From: JBGSMF01 sp964651475
GTDB taxonomy: Bacteria > Chloroflexota > Anaerolineae > Fen-1058
Direction: 5' to 3'
Assembly (NCBI GenBank): GCA_964651475.1
Contig: CAZYXV010000014.1
Location: forward strand, 1-64,000
DNA length: 64,000 nt
This document shows positions 7,021-16,423 of this stretch, in pieces. Below the pieces are notes generated by a model. It worked only from the letters and a program-made list of their open reading frames with translations. It was not told the origin of the DNA and made no database searches. Numbering within the stretch: the stretch's first letter is position 1; every line of letters starts with the position of its first letter. The translations under genes were made by a program, and so were the position numbers.

Positions 7021-9297
7021 ATGCATAAAATTCGCCTTACACGCTGGTGGGTGGTATGTATCAGCCTGGCCTTGACGTTGGCCGTCACTGCGGCCACCAT
7101 CGCTCTGCTATCAAGCCGGGCCGCCGCCGCCCCCGCCGCCGAGTTGCACGTCTGCCCCAGCGGCTGCGCCTATTCATCAGTACAGGCGGCGGTGGATGCC
7201 GCCCATGATGGCGACATCATCAAGGTTGCCGCAGGCGTCTACACCGATGTGCACGCCCGCCCACGCAATGACATTACCACCACCGGCGTCGTCACGCAGG
7301 TAGTCTATCTCAGCAAGACCGTCACGATCCAGGGCGGCTACACCTCTACCAATTGGACCACGCCCTACCCGCTCACCCAGCCCACCACGCTCGACGCGCA
7401 AGGCCGCGGGCGCGTGGTCTACATCACCGGCCAGATTTCTCCCACGCTTGAGGGACTGCGCATCACAGGCGGCAATGCTGACCAGCTTGGCCAGGAGGGC
7501 GGCGGAGTGTACGTCATCCACGCCGCGCTTGCGATAAGCAATTGCACGATTGTGAGCAACACCTATGGCAGTTCATGGAGTTGGTACGGCGGTGGGATAT
7601 TCTTGTACAACGCCGCCGCCACGCTGACCGGCAATACAATCTCCAACAATTATGGGGACGGCGTGCACCTGGAAAACGCGAGCACCGCCACACTGGCTGA
7701 CAACGCAATCTCTAATAATGGCAATGTGGGAGTATACTTGAACTATAGCGCTGCTACGCTAACCGGCAATATAATTTCCAATACTGGAACCGGCGTCGGG
7801 TGCCTAGATGGCAGCGTTGTCACGCTCATTAGCAACACTATTTCCAATAATTTGTATGGCGGGATTTCCATAGACCGTAGCTCCGCCACAATCAGCCAGA
7901 ACATTATCTCTCACAATACAACTGACATGAATGGCGGCGGAGTATACCTGGTGGACAGCATCGTCAGCCTCAGCGGGAACACAATTTCCAATAACGCACT
8001 CATCAACACGGGGTACGGCGGCGGGCTGTGCCAGGTGAGCGGTTCAATTGTTCTCACTAACAATGTAATTTCCAACAACACTTCTCCTCATTATGGCGGC
8101 GGGCTGTATTTAGACTTTGGCAGCAACGCCGCGCTCGTCGGGAACACTATCATTTCCAACACAGCCGAGGTTGGCGGGGGGGTGTTTGGACGGGGAAATA
8201 TCACTCTCACAAACAACCTCATCGCCGACAACACGGCCGAAGCAGGCGGCGGATTGTGGCTGGCGGAAGACGTGGCAGCTACCCGGAATACTATTGTCGG
8301 CAACACAGCCATCGTTGGCGGCGGAGTAACAATAGGTGAGGGCGCGGCTACATTCAACGGCGACATTATCTCTCACAACAGAGCCGACATCCACAGCGGG
8401 TTGGAGATAGGGGATGGCAATGTCACGCTGATTAACAGCGTCATCGCAGACAATCAAAGCCACAGCAGCGGCAGTGGATTGTACGCCGAAGAATCGCAGG
8501 TCAGGCTATGGCACACGACGATTGTGAGCAATAGCGGCGGCAGCGGCATCTATGTGACCAAAGATGTGTACGTAGAAAATAGCTACAGCAGCGTGGCGCT
8601 GACCAACACCATCCTGGCCAGTCACACGGTTGGCATCAGCCTCACGCAGGGCAACACCATCACCGTCAATGGCGTCCTATGGCACAACACGCCCCTCACC
8701 ATCGCGCACCCCCTCGCCGCCGCTGTGAGCGTGCAGAACGAGCACTGGGGCAACCCGGCCTTTGCCGCCGACGGCTATCACCTCACGCCTGGCTCGGCGG
8801 CGATTGACCAGGGCGTGGATGTGGGCGTGTATGCCGATATTGACGGCGAGCCGCGCCCTATGGACCTTGGGTTCGATCTCGGCGCGGACGAGTTGCGCCG
8901 CCTCTCTTCCGCGCTGTACGTGACCAAGCAAGCCCTCCCAGACCCCGTGCAGCCCGGCGCGCCGCTGAGCTATACCATCCGCGTCATCAACTCTGGCGCT
9001 ATCACGCTGCACGCCGCCATCACCGATACACTACCCACTCACATCCTCCCACGCGCGCTGCCTGGCGGCTCGGCCCTCCTGCCCGGCGGCATTATCACCT
9101 GGACCGGCATCCTGCTGGCCCCCGGCAAGCTCTGGGCACAAACATACGTCATCACCATCGAGGCAGGTTACCAGGGCGCGCTCACCAACGTCGTCCAGGT
9201 CACTACCATCGAAGGCGCGGCCGGTGAATATACAGAAACGTCCACTGTTACTTTTCCTCACCGCATCTATCTGCCGCTGGTGCTGCGCCAGGCGTAA
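7021..9297 (+). CDS. Secreted parallel beta-helix protein with DUF11-like domain
   Basis: This 758-residue protein has a signal peptide (residues 1-40, ending in a run of alanines) and a start at 7021 with AAAGGAGA upstream. Residues 50-620 are built of beta-helix coils, seen as many repeats of NTISNN and GGGVYL or GGGLYL. A DUF11-like domain follows (YVTKQALPDPVQPG...). The protein ends in IYLPLVLRQA, the C-terminal motif shared by four other secreted proteins in this window. It is probably a surface protein or glycan-binding or cleaving protein. No catalytic residues can be assigned. It is convergent with the macroglobulin gene. Confidence 0.8.
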   Translation: MHKIRLTRWWVVCISLALTLAVTAATIALLSSRAAAAPAAELHVCPSGCAYSSVQAAVDAAHDGDIIKVAAGVYTDVHARPRNDITTTGVVTQVVYLSKTVTIQGGYTSTNWTTPYPLTQPTTLDAQGRGRVVYITGQISPTLEGLRITGGNADQLGQEGGGVYVIHAALAISNCTIVSNTYGSSWSWYGGGIFLYNAAATLTGNTISNNYGDGVHLENASTATLADNAISNNGNVGVYLNYSAATLTGNIISNTGTGVGCLDGSVVTLISNTISNNLYGGISIDRSSATISQNIISHNTTDMNGGGVYLVDSIVSLSGNTISNNALINTGYGGGLCQVSGSIVLTNNVISNNTSPHYGGGLYLDFGSNAALVGNTIISNTAEVGGGVFGRGNITLTNNLIADNTAEAGGGLWLAEDVAATRNTIVGNTAIVGGGVTIGEGAATFNGDIISHNRADIHSGLEIGDGNVTLINSVIADNQSHSSGSGLYAEESQVRLWHTTIVSNSGGSGIYVTKDVYVENSYSSVALTNTILASHTVGISLTQGNTITVNGVLWHNTPLTIAHPLAAAVSVQNEHWGNPAFAADGYHLTPGSAAIDQGVDVGVYADIDGEPRPMDLGFDLGADELRRLSSALYVTKQALPDPVQPGAPLSYTIRVINSGAITLHAAITDTLPTHILPRALPGGSALLPGGIITWTGILLAPGKLWAQTYVITIEAGYQGALTNVVQVTTIEGAAGEYTETSTVTFPHRIYLPLVLRQA

Positions 9298-9302
9298 AAA
9301 CA

Positions 9303-9335
9303 AGAAACCTGGTTTCTAAAAGAAACCAGGTTTCT
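9303..9335. terminator. Two-way terminator of duplicated near-palindromes
   Basis: AGAAACCTGGTTTCT (9303-9317) is the exact reverse complement of AGAAACCAGGTTTCT (9321-9335), separated by AAA. Each half is itself nearly palindromic, so it can be read as two small hairpins or one 15-bp stem. It sits between convergent genes. Confidence 0.75.
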
Positions 9336-9350
9336 ACCTTGCTCCTATTT

Positions 9351-12300
9351 TTATTGCCCGATGCTCAGCAGCCGCCCATCGCTGCGGCCAAACACTTCGG
9401 GAAAGTAAAACTCTTGCGCCAGCGTGGGAATGACCTGGTAATCGCCGTGCAGCGTGGCGCGGAAGGTATAGCTGTATTCATACGTCCCCTTGGAAAGATA
9501 ATCCGCAAACAGCACCACCTTTTCGTCGCGCAGCTCGCTGCGACTGTACCAGCGCCACCACCACCAGTAGTAATCCCACCAGGCAGATTTGCCTCCGCTT
9601 CGAGGCTGGCGTCTCAGCGCCGGGTCCTGATCGAGCATGCTGGTCGTGGCCAGGCCGGTGTCAATCGCCTCGCCGCCGGCCGGCAGCGGGTCCTCTACCA
9701 CCACATAGTACAGGTCATTGGGCGCGATGATGGTCAGGTCAACGCGGATCACATCGCCTAATTTAGCCTCTCGCACCTCGGGGCATTTAGGCCCGTCCGT
9801 GCAAGACGCCAACGTGTAGCGCCGGTTGACGGTGACGCCACGCGAGACCGGCTTGATGTCTTGAACCGGCAGGAACACGCGCAGGTGAGCGGTGTAGTAA
9901 AGCCGCCCGCTTCCATCGCCGCGCGCAATTGTCAGCCGGTTGCTGTCCTTCAACAACTCGGCTACGGCCACTTTTAACTTTATACTTTCCAACTCGCCGC
10001 TTTCCACTTTGCCGCTCGCAATGTCCCTATCATTCAAAAAGACGGCATAGTCGTAATCGCTCTTCAGTTCGCCGGTGGCCTTCATCCAATCGGTCAAGGC
10101 GATGAGGGCCCAGGCCGTCTCTTGCGTCGTCTCCCAATAGCCGCCCTTGCGCGCGATCATTAGCCAGCGCACCACGTTAGGCGCGAGCTGGTTATCCTTA
10201 TCCAATCGCGCCAGCGCGTCCAGAACGATGGCCGTGCTGCGCGTGTCGGTGTTCATCGCCCACCAATCATAGTGCGCTTCTTCCCAATGCGCGCCGGTGG
10301 CCGAAAGGATGGCGGCATTGTTCAAGTCGGAAAGCAGCGTGGCGACGCGCTTATCTTGAGCATTGTTCAGCCACAACGCCAACGCCAGATACGCTTTGCC
10401 GTAATGGCTCAGTTTGCCGCGATTGTCAAAGAGATCGTTTAGAGAAGATGGGAGATTAGAGACCGGGTATTGGGTATTGCCTTCCGCCAGCACGTACAAC
10501 ACAAACGCCTGCTGGTTGGCCGAAGCAAAATTACCCAGGTCGCGCGCCGGGAGCAGCTTGCCGGCCAGGAACTGCTGGCCGCGCTCGATCACGCCGCTCC
10601 GCACCTCAAAGTCCGATTGCTGCGCTTTGACAAGCGCAAACACCACATACGCCGTCAGATGCACGCTGCTTTCTCTGCTGTCATACCACCAGCCCCAGCC
10701 GCCATCGTCGCGCTGGTAATTGTAGAGCTTGTCCAATCCCTTCTGCACCAGGCCGGGCAGCCGCGCCTCCAATTCCACATCCCTGATGTCCAATTCCTTC
10801 AACGCGCGATAAGTGAGCACGTTGGGCAAAAAGCGGCTGACGGTTTGCTCGGTGCACTCGTACTCGTAATGTTCCAGGTACTTTAATCCGTCTTGCATCG
10901 CCGCCGCCAGTGAAGGATCGAGCTGCACCGCAAGCTCGCCCTGGCGCTCGTTGTACTTGGGCGGCAGCGCGATGACCTCGGTGCGCGAGCCGGCCTCGGG
11001 CAAATCGCCCGCCGTGCCCACGATATCGGGCGCGCTGTAGCGATAAACCAGCAGCGATCCTTCCGGGCCGGTGGCCAGGCGCGGCTTGCTGGCGTCGTTG
11101 TATTGGCCGGCCACGGTCCAAAAGACAAGCTGGACCTGGGTCACGTCTTGCACGGTCACGTCCCACGTCAGCTTGACCTCGCCGCCGGCGGGGATGGTGA
11201 CGGTTTGTATAGCAGGTGAGCTTAGCGTAACGCCTGTCGCGCTGAGCGCAACGGTGGCCCGCAGCGCCTCATCCACGTTATTGTTGACACTCGCCGCCAA
11301 CTGCGCCCGGTCGCCCACCACGAAAAAGCGCGGCGCGATGGGGCGGATGAGCAGCGGCTTGGTCGAAACCAAATCCACTGTGCCTTCGCCCACCTGTGTA
11401 TCCAGTGTGACGCCCACGCCGCGCATCACCCACGTGGTCAGGTTATCCGGCAGCCTGAGCGTGATGCTCGCTTTGCCATCGCGGTCGGTGACGACGCTGG
11501 CGTTCCAATAAGCCGTATCGGCAAACTCCTCGCGAATATCAATGCCGGCCGGCGGGGCAGCGGCGGATTCACTGGCAACGTAACCGTCCGTCGCCGCCGG
11601 CGCTGGCGCGCTAGTCGGCGAAGGCGGAGCTGCCCCGCTCGCTTCCCCTCTGCCACCCTTGGCAAGCACCACATCCTGTTCAAGCTCTTGCAACATCCGG
11701 TTGACCGACACCGCCAACCCGGATGATGTTTGAACACCCAATCCACGCTTGCCGTAAAACTCTTCCAGGATAGCATTCTCCTGGCGCGGCATGAGCGTCA
11801 GCACAGCCTTGTCTACCAGGTCGAGCGAAAATTCAGCCTGCACTGGCTGGCCGGCGGCGTCTGTAGCGCGCAGCGTGTACGCCACCTCTTGGCCTGGCTC
11901 GCCCCGCGCCGGGTCCGGCGTGAGCGTAATGTTGAGCGTCTGCGCGATGGGCTTGACTTCCAGCGGCACAATGCCTACCTTGTAATCGGCCACACATCCT
12001 TGCGAAGATTGGGAACCTTCGCAAGGATAAGAACCTTTAATCAGCACGACCGACACGTAAACATTCGGCGCGTGACCGGCGTCCAGCGGCAGGCGATAAA
12101 CCTGGCTGTTGCTCGTCATCTGGATGACCTCGTGCTTGAGGATGCCGCCGCGCTCGACGGTGACCAGCGCCACGTGTGTTCCCTGGTAAGGCGAGGGAAT
12201 GAGAATCTCGGCGGTTTCGCCGGGGAGATAGCTCACCTTGTCGGCGATGAGGTTCACGCGGTCGTTATTTTCGCGCATCCACGAAACATATTTTTTGCCC

Positions 12301-15300
12301 GTCACCCACACAAAGATCGAACTGCGCACCGCAAGCGGCGATTGGCTATCGGTGGCAAGGACGCGATAGCTGCCCCCCTCCTCCGGCGCAAAAGACACCG
12401 CCGCCTCGCCGCGCGCATTGGTCGTTGCGCTAAGCGTATCTACCAGCGTATCAACCGTCTCGGTTTTCCACTCCCCACCGCCATAGTCATTCTCGATAAA
12501 CGTATTCTTCCACTCGCGGCGATAGACCTGCACCGTGATATTCTTGTCCGGCAGGCGCGGGTTATCGCCGCGCCAATCCACCGCCGCCAGGTTGACGGCA
12601 AACGGCTCGCCTTCTTTGCCCACGTACTTGTCTGTGGCCAGGCCGATATAGTAATCGCCGCGATGCATCACGATTTCGCCGCGCCCTGAAATATATTGAT
12701 TATCCGCCCCAATGGCCGTCGCTTCCACAATTAATCTCTGGCTGCCCGTGACCGGAATCTGGAATCTCAAATCCCAAATCTCAAATCCCAAATCTCCGTT
12801 CTCATCAGTAACGCCGCTGCCGGATAGAACAACTTGTTGCGGCGGCTCGTAGCGCCGCCACCAGCAATCCCAACAGCGCCACGGATCGTCCACATCGCGG
12901 AAGCTATAATTGCCGCCCCAGGCCGGCTTGAAAGCATAATCTTGGGCCAGCACGTTCCAATTCACAGACGCGCCGGCAACCGCGCCGCCGGAAAAATACC
13001 TCACCTGCACTGTCGCCGTCGTCGCGGCGCCGCGCACAATTTCAGCCTGATCAGGCGTGACGATAACCTCGAACTCGGGCGGGCGGTACGCAGCAACCTG
13101 GAACGCCGCATAGAATGACCATACTTGCATAGGCCCCCCGCTCACCGCCGGCGATGTCATTTGGGCATAGATAGAATACTGCCCCAATGCCGCGCTCTCA
13201 GCCAGTTCAAGCTCGCCATCGAACGCGCCATAGTCGTCGAGCGCCAGATCCTTTTCAAACACCTGCTCGCCATTAGGGCTTTGGATAGTGACGTGAAGCG
13301 AGCCGCCCTTGGGCAAACTGTACCTGACGTCGTTTTCCGCGCGCACAATGCCCTTCAAATACACCTTTTGGCCGGGGCGATAGATGGGACGGTCTGTGTA
13401 AAGGTGAGCGCGATATTCAGGCAGCCCATAATCCCCCGATAGCCCAAAATCCCACGGGCTGATCCCCCGGCTCCAGCCGTTGAACACAGCCGCGAACGGC
13501 TCGGCTGAAAAGGCCAGCGTCACGCCCTTCGTCCCGTTCGGGGATTCGAGCGAGACCCGCGCCACACCATCCGAGCCGGTGGGCGCCGAACCGACGCTTT
13601 GCAAATCCTGGTCATACAATACCACGCTCACGTTGGGCGCCGGTTGGCCGCTCTGCATATCGGTGGCCCACACCAGCGCCTCGCGTTGAGACACCTTGAG
13701 CGTGAGGTTGAGCCTGGACACTACCATCACGTGGCGCATGTCCCACCGTCTATCTTTTAACCCCGGCGCGCTGGCGTCGAGCAAATACAAGCCCGGCTCG
13801 AGCGTCCCGCCGCCCTCTACCACGTCAATCGGCGCGTAGCTCAACACGTTGAGCGGCGCCTCGAGCGGCAGCGACCACTGGCGCGCCAACTCGGATTCGG
13901 GCGGCGTATAGTCGTACCAATTGCGCGATTGCAGGATAGTGTCTACTCTCAGGCGATACAACTTGAGATCTACCTGCCTGACGTTGACAAAAGCCGCATA
14001 CAACCGAATCGGGGTATAAGCATTGTACGTGCCCACCATGTCCGGCAATTGCAAGCTCAACGACGGCTCGAGGTCGCCGGTGCGAAAGCGCACGGTGAGA
14101 GGGCGGCCAATCGTGTTGCCGTAAGGATCAGCAATGTCGGGGCCAATCTCGACGACGTAATCGGTCGAAGGTTTTGCGCCAAACGACACAGAAAAGCCAT
14201 TGTCCCAATAGTAGGTGTACACTTGCGTCGGAGAAAGTGGGGGAGTCATTTCAAGATTGGGCATCACCGTCTTGGGATCAATGCGCGTGTTAAAGTAAAT
14301 CACGAAATTGGTATAGGGGCTGGCATTGCGCTCGCCGTCGGCCGGCTCGGTGCGGACGATGCGCGGCAAAGGCACCGTCTCGAAATTCCACGCAAATGCT
14401 TCGCGCATCCCCTCGCCGCCCGCGGCGGATTTGACGCCGGTCGCCACGCTCGCCTCAACGCGCGCAGCGAACGGCAGGCGCTCGGTGGGCGTAAAGGTCA
14501 AGGTGTCGCTCATAACCTCAAACGCACCCAGCACAGTCTTCCCCCCGGCGCGCAGGCTAAAGGCTTGCGAGGCAGAGCCGGCGTCAATAGGCTGGTTAAA
14601 CTGGACGCGAATGGCCGTCTCTATGGGCACCAGTTGCGCGCTGTTATCAGGCGACACCCATACCACCTGCGGCGGTTGCGTCGTAAAGCGCCAGACGTAA
14701 TCCTGCGCCAGCGGGTTGCCATCGGTATCTTGCACACCGCTGATTTTGGCTGTGTACGTCACGCCGCCGGCCAGGGGTTTATCGGGCTGAAAAACATAGA
14801 TGGACGTATTCAGCCATTCGCCCTTGCCGGATACGGGCGGATCGAGCGTGAGCGGTTGAGGGAAACCGGCTTGTTGATTCAATGAGGTCAGCGGCACCAC
14901 CGGGCGGTTAAACACGACGGTGATGCGCGGCCGCGTTTCCACGTCAACCGAGTCGGGCGCGGGCATCACCTGGCCCACCTCCAAAAATCCCGCTGTGGCA
15001 AAGCGGAATTGGTAGGCGCTGCGCATCGGCGCGCCGTCGGCGGCCTGGGCCTGCTTCAACATCACATCGTACAGCGCGCCGCGCGCCAGGGGTTTTTCCG
15101 GCCTGAAGAGCAATGTGCGCGAGTCGCGCCATTCCAGCTTGCCCGCCACGGCCGGTTGAATGACAAACGCCGCTTCGACGGTGGTCTTGTCCATGGCGCG
15201 GTCAAAGACGAGTTGAATGTCGCCCTCCGGCGCAAGCTCCTGGCCGGCTTCGGGTGAGCGCGCAATCACCACCGGCGATACTGCACCGGGCGGTACGGGT

Positions 15301-15506
15301 GTATAATCAATGGCGGGGCGCGAGGGTAAAGGGGTCGGTTCGCGCGTGGGTGTGAAGGTTGGCGACGGCGGCGCGGCGGGAGTGACCGTTAGGCCGGGCC
15401 TGGGTTTGAACAGGTCGCACGCGCTCAGGCCCAGGGCCAGGAGTACAACGACAAACAAGCATAAGCGCGCCTGACATAAGCGCGATTGGCGTAAGCGGTT
15501 TATCAT
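9351..15506 (-). CDS. Very large alpha-2-macroglobulin-type lipoprotein
   Basis: The 2051-residue protein begins with a lipoprotein signal ending in LSAC, then a Thr/Pro-rich linker. Residues about 60-480 hold four tandem bacterial Ig-like (Big_5/SbsA-type) repeats, followed by macroglobulin domains, the bait region, and the thioester site CTEQ (Cys1551 to Gln1554) in YECTEQT. Family members trap proteases that attack the cell. Typical bacterial forms are about 1500-1650 residues, so this one is extended. The usual neighbour pbpC is absent. Start 15506 was chosen for GGAGGGG upstream and a proper signal peptide. Two repeat insertions lie inside the gene (11996-12028 and 12754-12797). Confidence 0.9.
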   Translation of the reverse strand: MINRLRQSRLCQARLCLFVVVLLALGLSACDLFKPRPGLTVTPAAPPSPTFTPTREPTPLPSRPAIDYTPVPPGAVSPVVIARSPEAGQELAPEGDIQLVFDRAMDKTTVEAAFVIQPAVAGKLEWRDSRTLLFRPEKPLARGALYDVMLKQAQAADGAPMRSAYQFRFATAGFLEVGQVMPAPDSVDVETRPRITVVFNRPVVPLTSLNQQAGFPQPLTLDPPVSGKGEWLNTSIYVFQPDKPLAGGVTYTAKISGVQDTDGNPLAQDYVWRFTTQPPQVVWVSPDNSAQLVPIETAIRVQFNQPIDAGSASQAFSLRAGGKTVLGAFEVMSDTLTFTPTERLPFAARVEASVATGVKSAAGGEGMREAFAWNFETVPLPRIVRTEPADGERNASPYTNFVIYFNTRIDPKTVMPNLEMTPPLSPTQVYTYYWDNGFSVSFGAKPSTDYVVEIGPDIADPYGNTIGRPLTVRFRTGDLEPSLSLQLPDMVGTYNAYTPIRLYAAFVNVRQVDLKLYRLRVDTILQSRNWYDYTPPESELARQWSLPLEAPLNVLSYAPIDVVEGGGTLEPGLYLLDASAPGLKDRRWDMRHVMVVSRLNLTLKVSQREALVWATDMQSGQPAPNVSVVLYDQDLQSVGSAPTGSDGVARVSLESPNGTKGVTLAFSAEPFAAVFNGWSRGISPWDFGLSGDYGLPEYRAHLYTDRPIYRPGQKVYLKGIVRAENDVRYSLPKGGSLHVTIQSPNGEQVFEKDLALDDYGAFDGELELAESAALGQYSIYAQMTSPAVSGGPMQVWSFYAAFQVAAYRPPEFEVIVTPDQAEIVRGAATTATVQVRYFSGGAVAGASVNWNVLAQDYAFKPAWGGNYSFRDVDDPWRCWDCWWRRYEPPQQVVLSGSGVTDENGDLGFEIWDLRFQIPVTGSQRLIVEATAIGADNQYISGRGEIVMHRGDYYIGLATDKYVGKEGEPFAVNLAAVDWRGDNPRLPDKNITVQVYRREWKNTFIENDYGGGEWKTETVDTLVDTLSATTNARGEAAVSFAPEEGGSYRVLATDSQSPLAVRSSIFVWVTGKKYVSWMRENNDRVNLIADKVSYLPGETAEILIPSPYQGTHVALVTVERGGILKHEVIQMTSNSQVYRLPLDAGHAPNVYVSVVLIKGSYPCEGSQSSQGCVADYKVGIVPLEVKPIAQTLNITLTPDPARGEPGQEVAYTLRATDAAGQPVQAEFSLDLVDKAVLTLMPRQENAILEEFYGKRGLGVQTSSGLAVSVNRMLQELEQDVVLAKGGRGEASGAAPPSPTSAPAPAATDGYVASESAAAPPAGIDIREEFADTAYWNASVVTDRDGKASITLRLPDNLTTWVMRGVGVTLDTQVGEGTVDLVSTKPLLIRPIAPRFFVVGDRAQLAASVNNNVDEALRATVALSATGVTLSSPAIQTVTIPAGGEVKLTWDVTVQDVTQVQLVFWTVAGQYNDASKPRLATGPEGSLLVYRYSAPDIVGTAGDLPEAGSRTEVIALPPKYNERQGELAVQLDPSLAAAMQDGLKYLEHYEYECTEQTVSRFLPNVLTYRALKELDIRDVELEARLPGLVQKGLDKLYNYQRDDGGWGWWYDSRESSVHLTAYVVFALVKAQQSDFEVRSGVIERGQQFLAGKLLPARDLGNFASANQQAFVLYVLAEGNTQYPVSNLPSSLNDLFDNRGKLSHYGKAYLALALWLNNAQDKRVATLLSDLNNAAILSATGAHWEEAHYDWWAMNTDTRSTAIVLDALARLDKDNQLAPNVVRWLMIARKGGYWETTQETAWALIALTDWMKATGELKSDYDYAVFLNDRDIASGKVESGELESIKLKVAVAELLKDSNRLTIARGDGSGRLYYTAHLRVFLPVQDIKPVSRGVTVNRRYTLASCTDGPKCPEVREAKLGDVIRVDLTIIAPNDLYYVVVEDPLPAGGEAIDTGLATTSMLDQDPALRRQPRSGGKSAWWDYYWWWWRWYSRSELRDEKVVLFADYLSKGTYEYSYTFRATLHGDYQVIPTLAQEFYFPEVFGRSDGRLLSIGQ
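11996..12028. repeat. Perfect palindrome inserted in the macroglobulin coding region
   Basis: ATCCTTGCGAAG (11996-12007) and CTTCGCAAGGAT (12017-12028) form a perfect 12-bp stem with a 9-base loop. In the protein it encodes the odd stretch PCEGSQSSQGC between a beta strand and the following conserved VADYKVGIVPL. The same core (CTTGCGAAGG) occurs in the intergenic hairpin at 3838-3868. Confidence 0.8.
12754..12797. repeat. Heptad DNA repeat inserted in the macroglobulin coding region
   Basis: On the coding strand the 14-base unit GATTTGGGATTTGA occurs twice and then degenerates to GATTCC copies. It encodes GDLGFEIWDLRFQIP, a Trp/Phe-rich peptide that is out of character with the surrounding domain. 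Such GATTT(G/A)G repeats are dispersed in several bacterial phyla, as I recall. Confidence 0.75.
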
Positions 15507-15593
15507 CTTCCCCTCCATAAAGCAGTTGATGGTCAAGCGTCAGTGTGCATGTTAGACGATGAGAGTGAGTCTCAAGTTCCACAGGAGCAAGTT

Positions 15594-16385
15594 ATGGATA
15601 CTATAGAACACGTCATTCGGCGGCCTGCCAACCCCGTTCACAAAACGCCGCTCCTGCTGCAACACGGAGCGTGGCACGGGGCGTGGTGTTGGGAACAATG
15701 GCTGGATTACTTTGCCTCGCTGGGCTACGAGGTGCATGCCATCAGCCTGCCGGCCCACGGCAACAGTTCCTCGAACAAGCGGCACACGAATCTCTATACG
15801 CTGGGAGATTACGTAGAGGCGCTGGCCAGCCAAGTCAACGCTATTTCTCCCACACCTGTCGTCATCGGCCACAGTATGGGCGGCGCTGTTTTGCAAAAAT
15901 ATCTCGAAAATCATCAACTGCCCGGGGCCGTCTTGCTCGCCACTCTGCCCGCCTGCGGCATGTTGCCCATGCTTATCCGTCTCCTCAGGCGGCACCCCTC
16001 CTCCACACTCAAAGGGCTGCTGACGCTCAACGCCTATCATTGGGTCGGAACACCTGAATTGGTCCGAGATTTGTTTCTTGGCCCAGACACTCGCATTGAT
16101 GCAGCCGGGTTGCACAAACGACTGGTAAGCGAGTCTCTCAGCGTGGGCCTTCAGATCATGGCGCCCTTTGCCAAGCTCAACAAGGCAAAATCGCCCGTGT
16201 TGGTGTTGGCCGGCGAGCAAGACGCCTTGTTCACCGTCGCCGAAGAAAAGGCGACGGCTAAAAGATACAATGCCGACTGTATCGTCTTCGAAGGGCAGGC
16301 GCACAATCTGATGATAGAACCGGCCTGGCAGCGAGTGGCCGATACGATTGACGATTGGATCGTCAACACGTTGAGATTGCCTTGA
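15594..16385 (+). CDS. Alpha/beta hydrolase
   Basis: The 263-residue protein shows the alpha/beta-hydrolase pattern: oxyanion segment LQHGAWHGAW, nucleophile elbow GHSMG, acid in GEQDALF and catalytic His in GQAHNLM. Start 15594 has CAGGAG eight bases upstream; the longer reading from 15543 lacks a ribosome site. The substrate is unknown. It is divergent from the macroglobulin gene (88 bases apart) and convergent with the CAP-domain gene. Confidence 0.85.
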   Translation: MDTIEHVIRRPANPVHKTPLLLQHGAWHGAWCWEQWLDYFASLGYEVHAISLPAHGNSSSNKRHTNLYTLGDYVEALASQVNAISPTPVVIGHSMGGAVLQKYLENHQLPGAVLLATLPACGMLPMLIRLLRRHPSSTLKGLLTLNAYHWVGTPELVRDLFLGPDTRIDAAGLHKRLVSESLSVGLQIMAPFAKLNKAKSPVLVLAGEQDALFTVAEEKATAKRYNADCIVFEGQAHNLMIEPAWQRVADTIDDWIVNTLRLP

Positions 16386-16423
16386 GTCAGCCAGGCCGGA
16401 ACAAGCGTTAACCACACACGGCG

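Noticed and set aside
7600..8480. Repetitive DNA in the beta-helix gene as a CRISPR or satellite
   Set aside because: The repeats are coding (NTISNN coils), imperfect and keep the reading frame.
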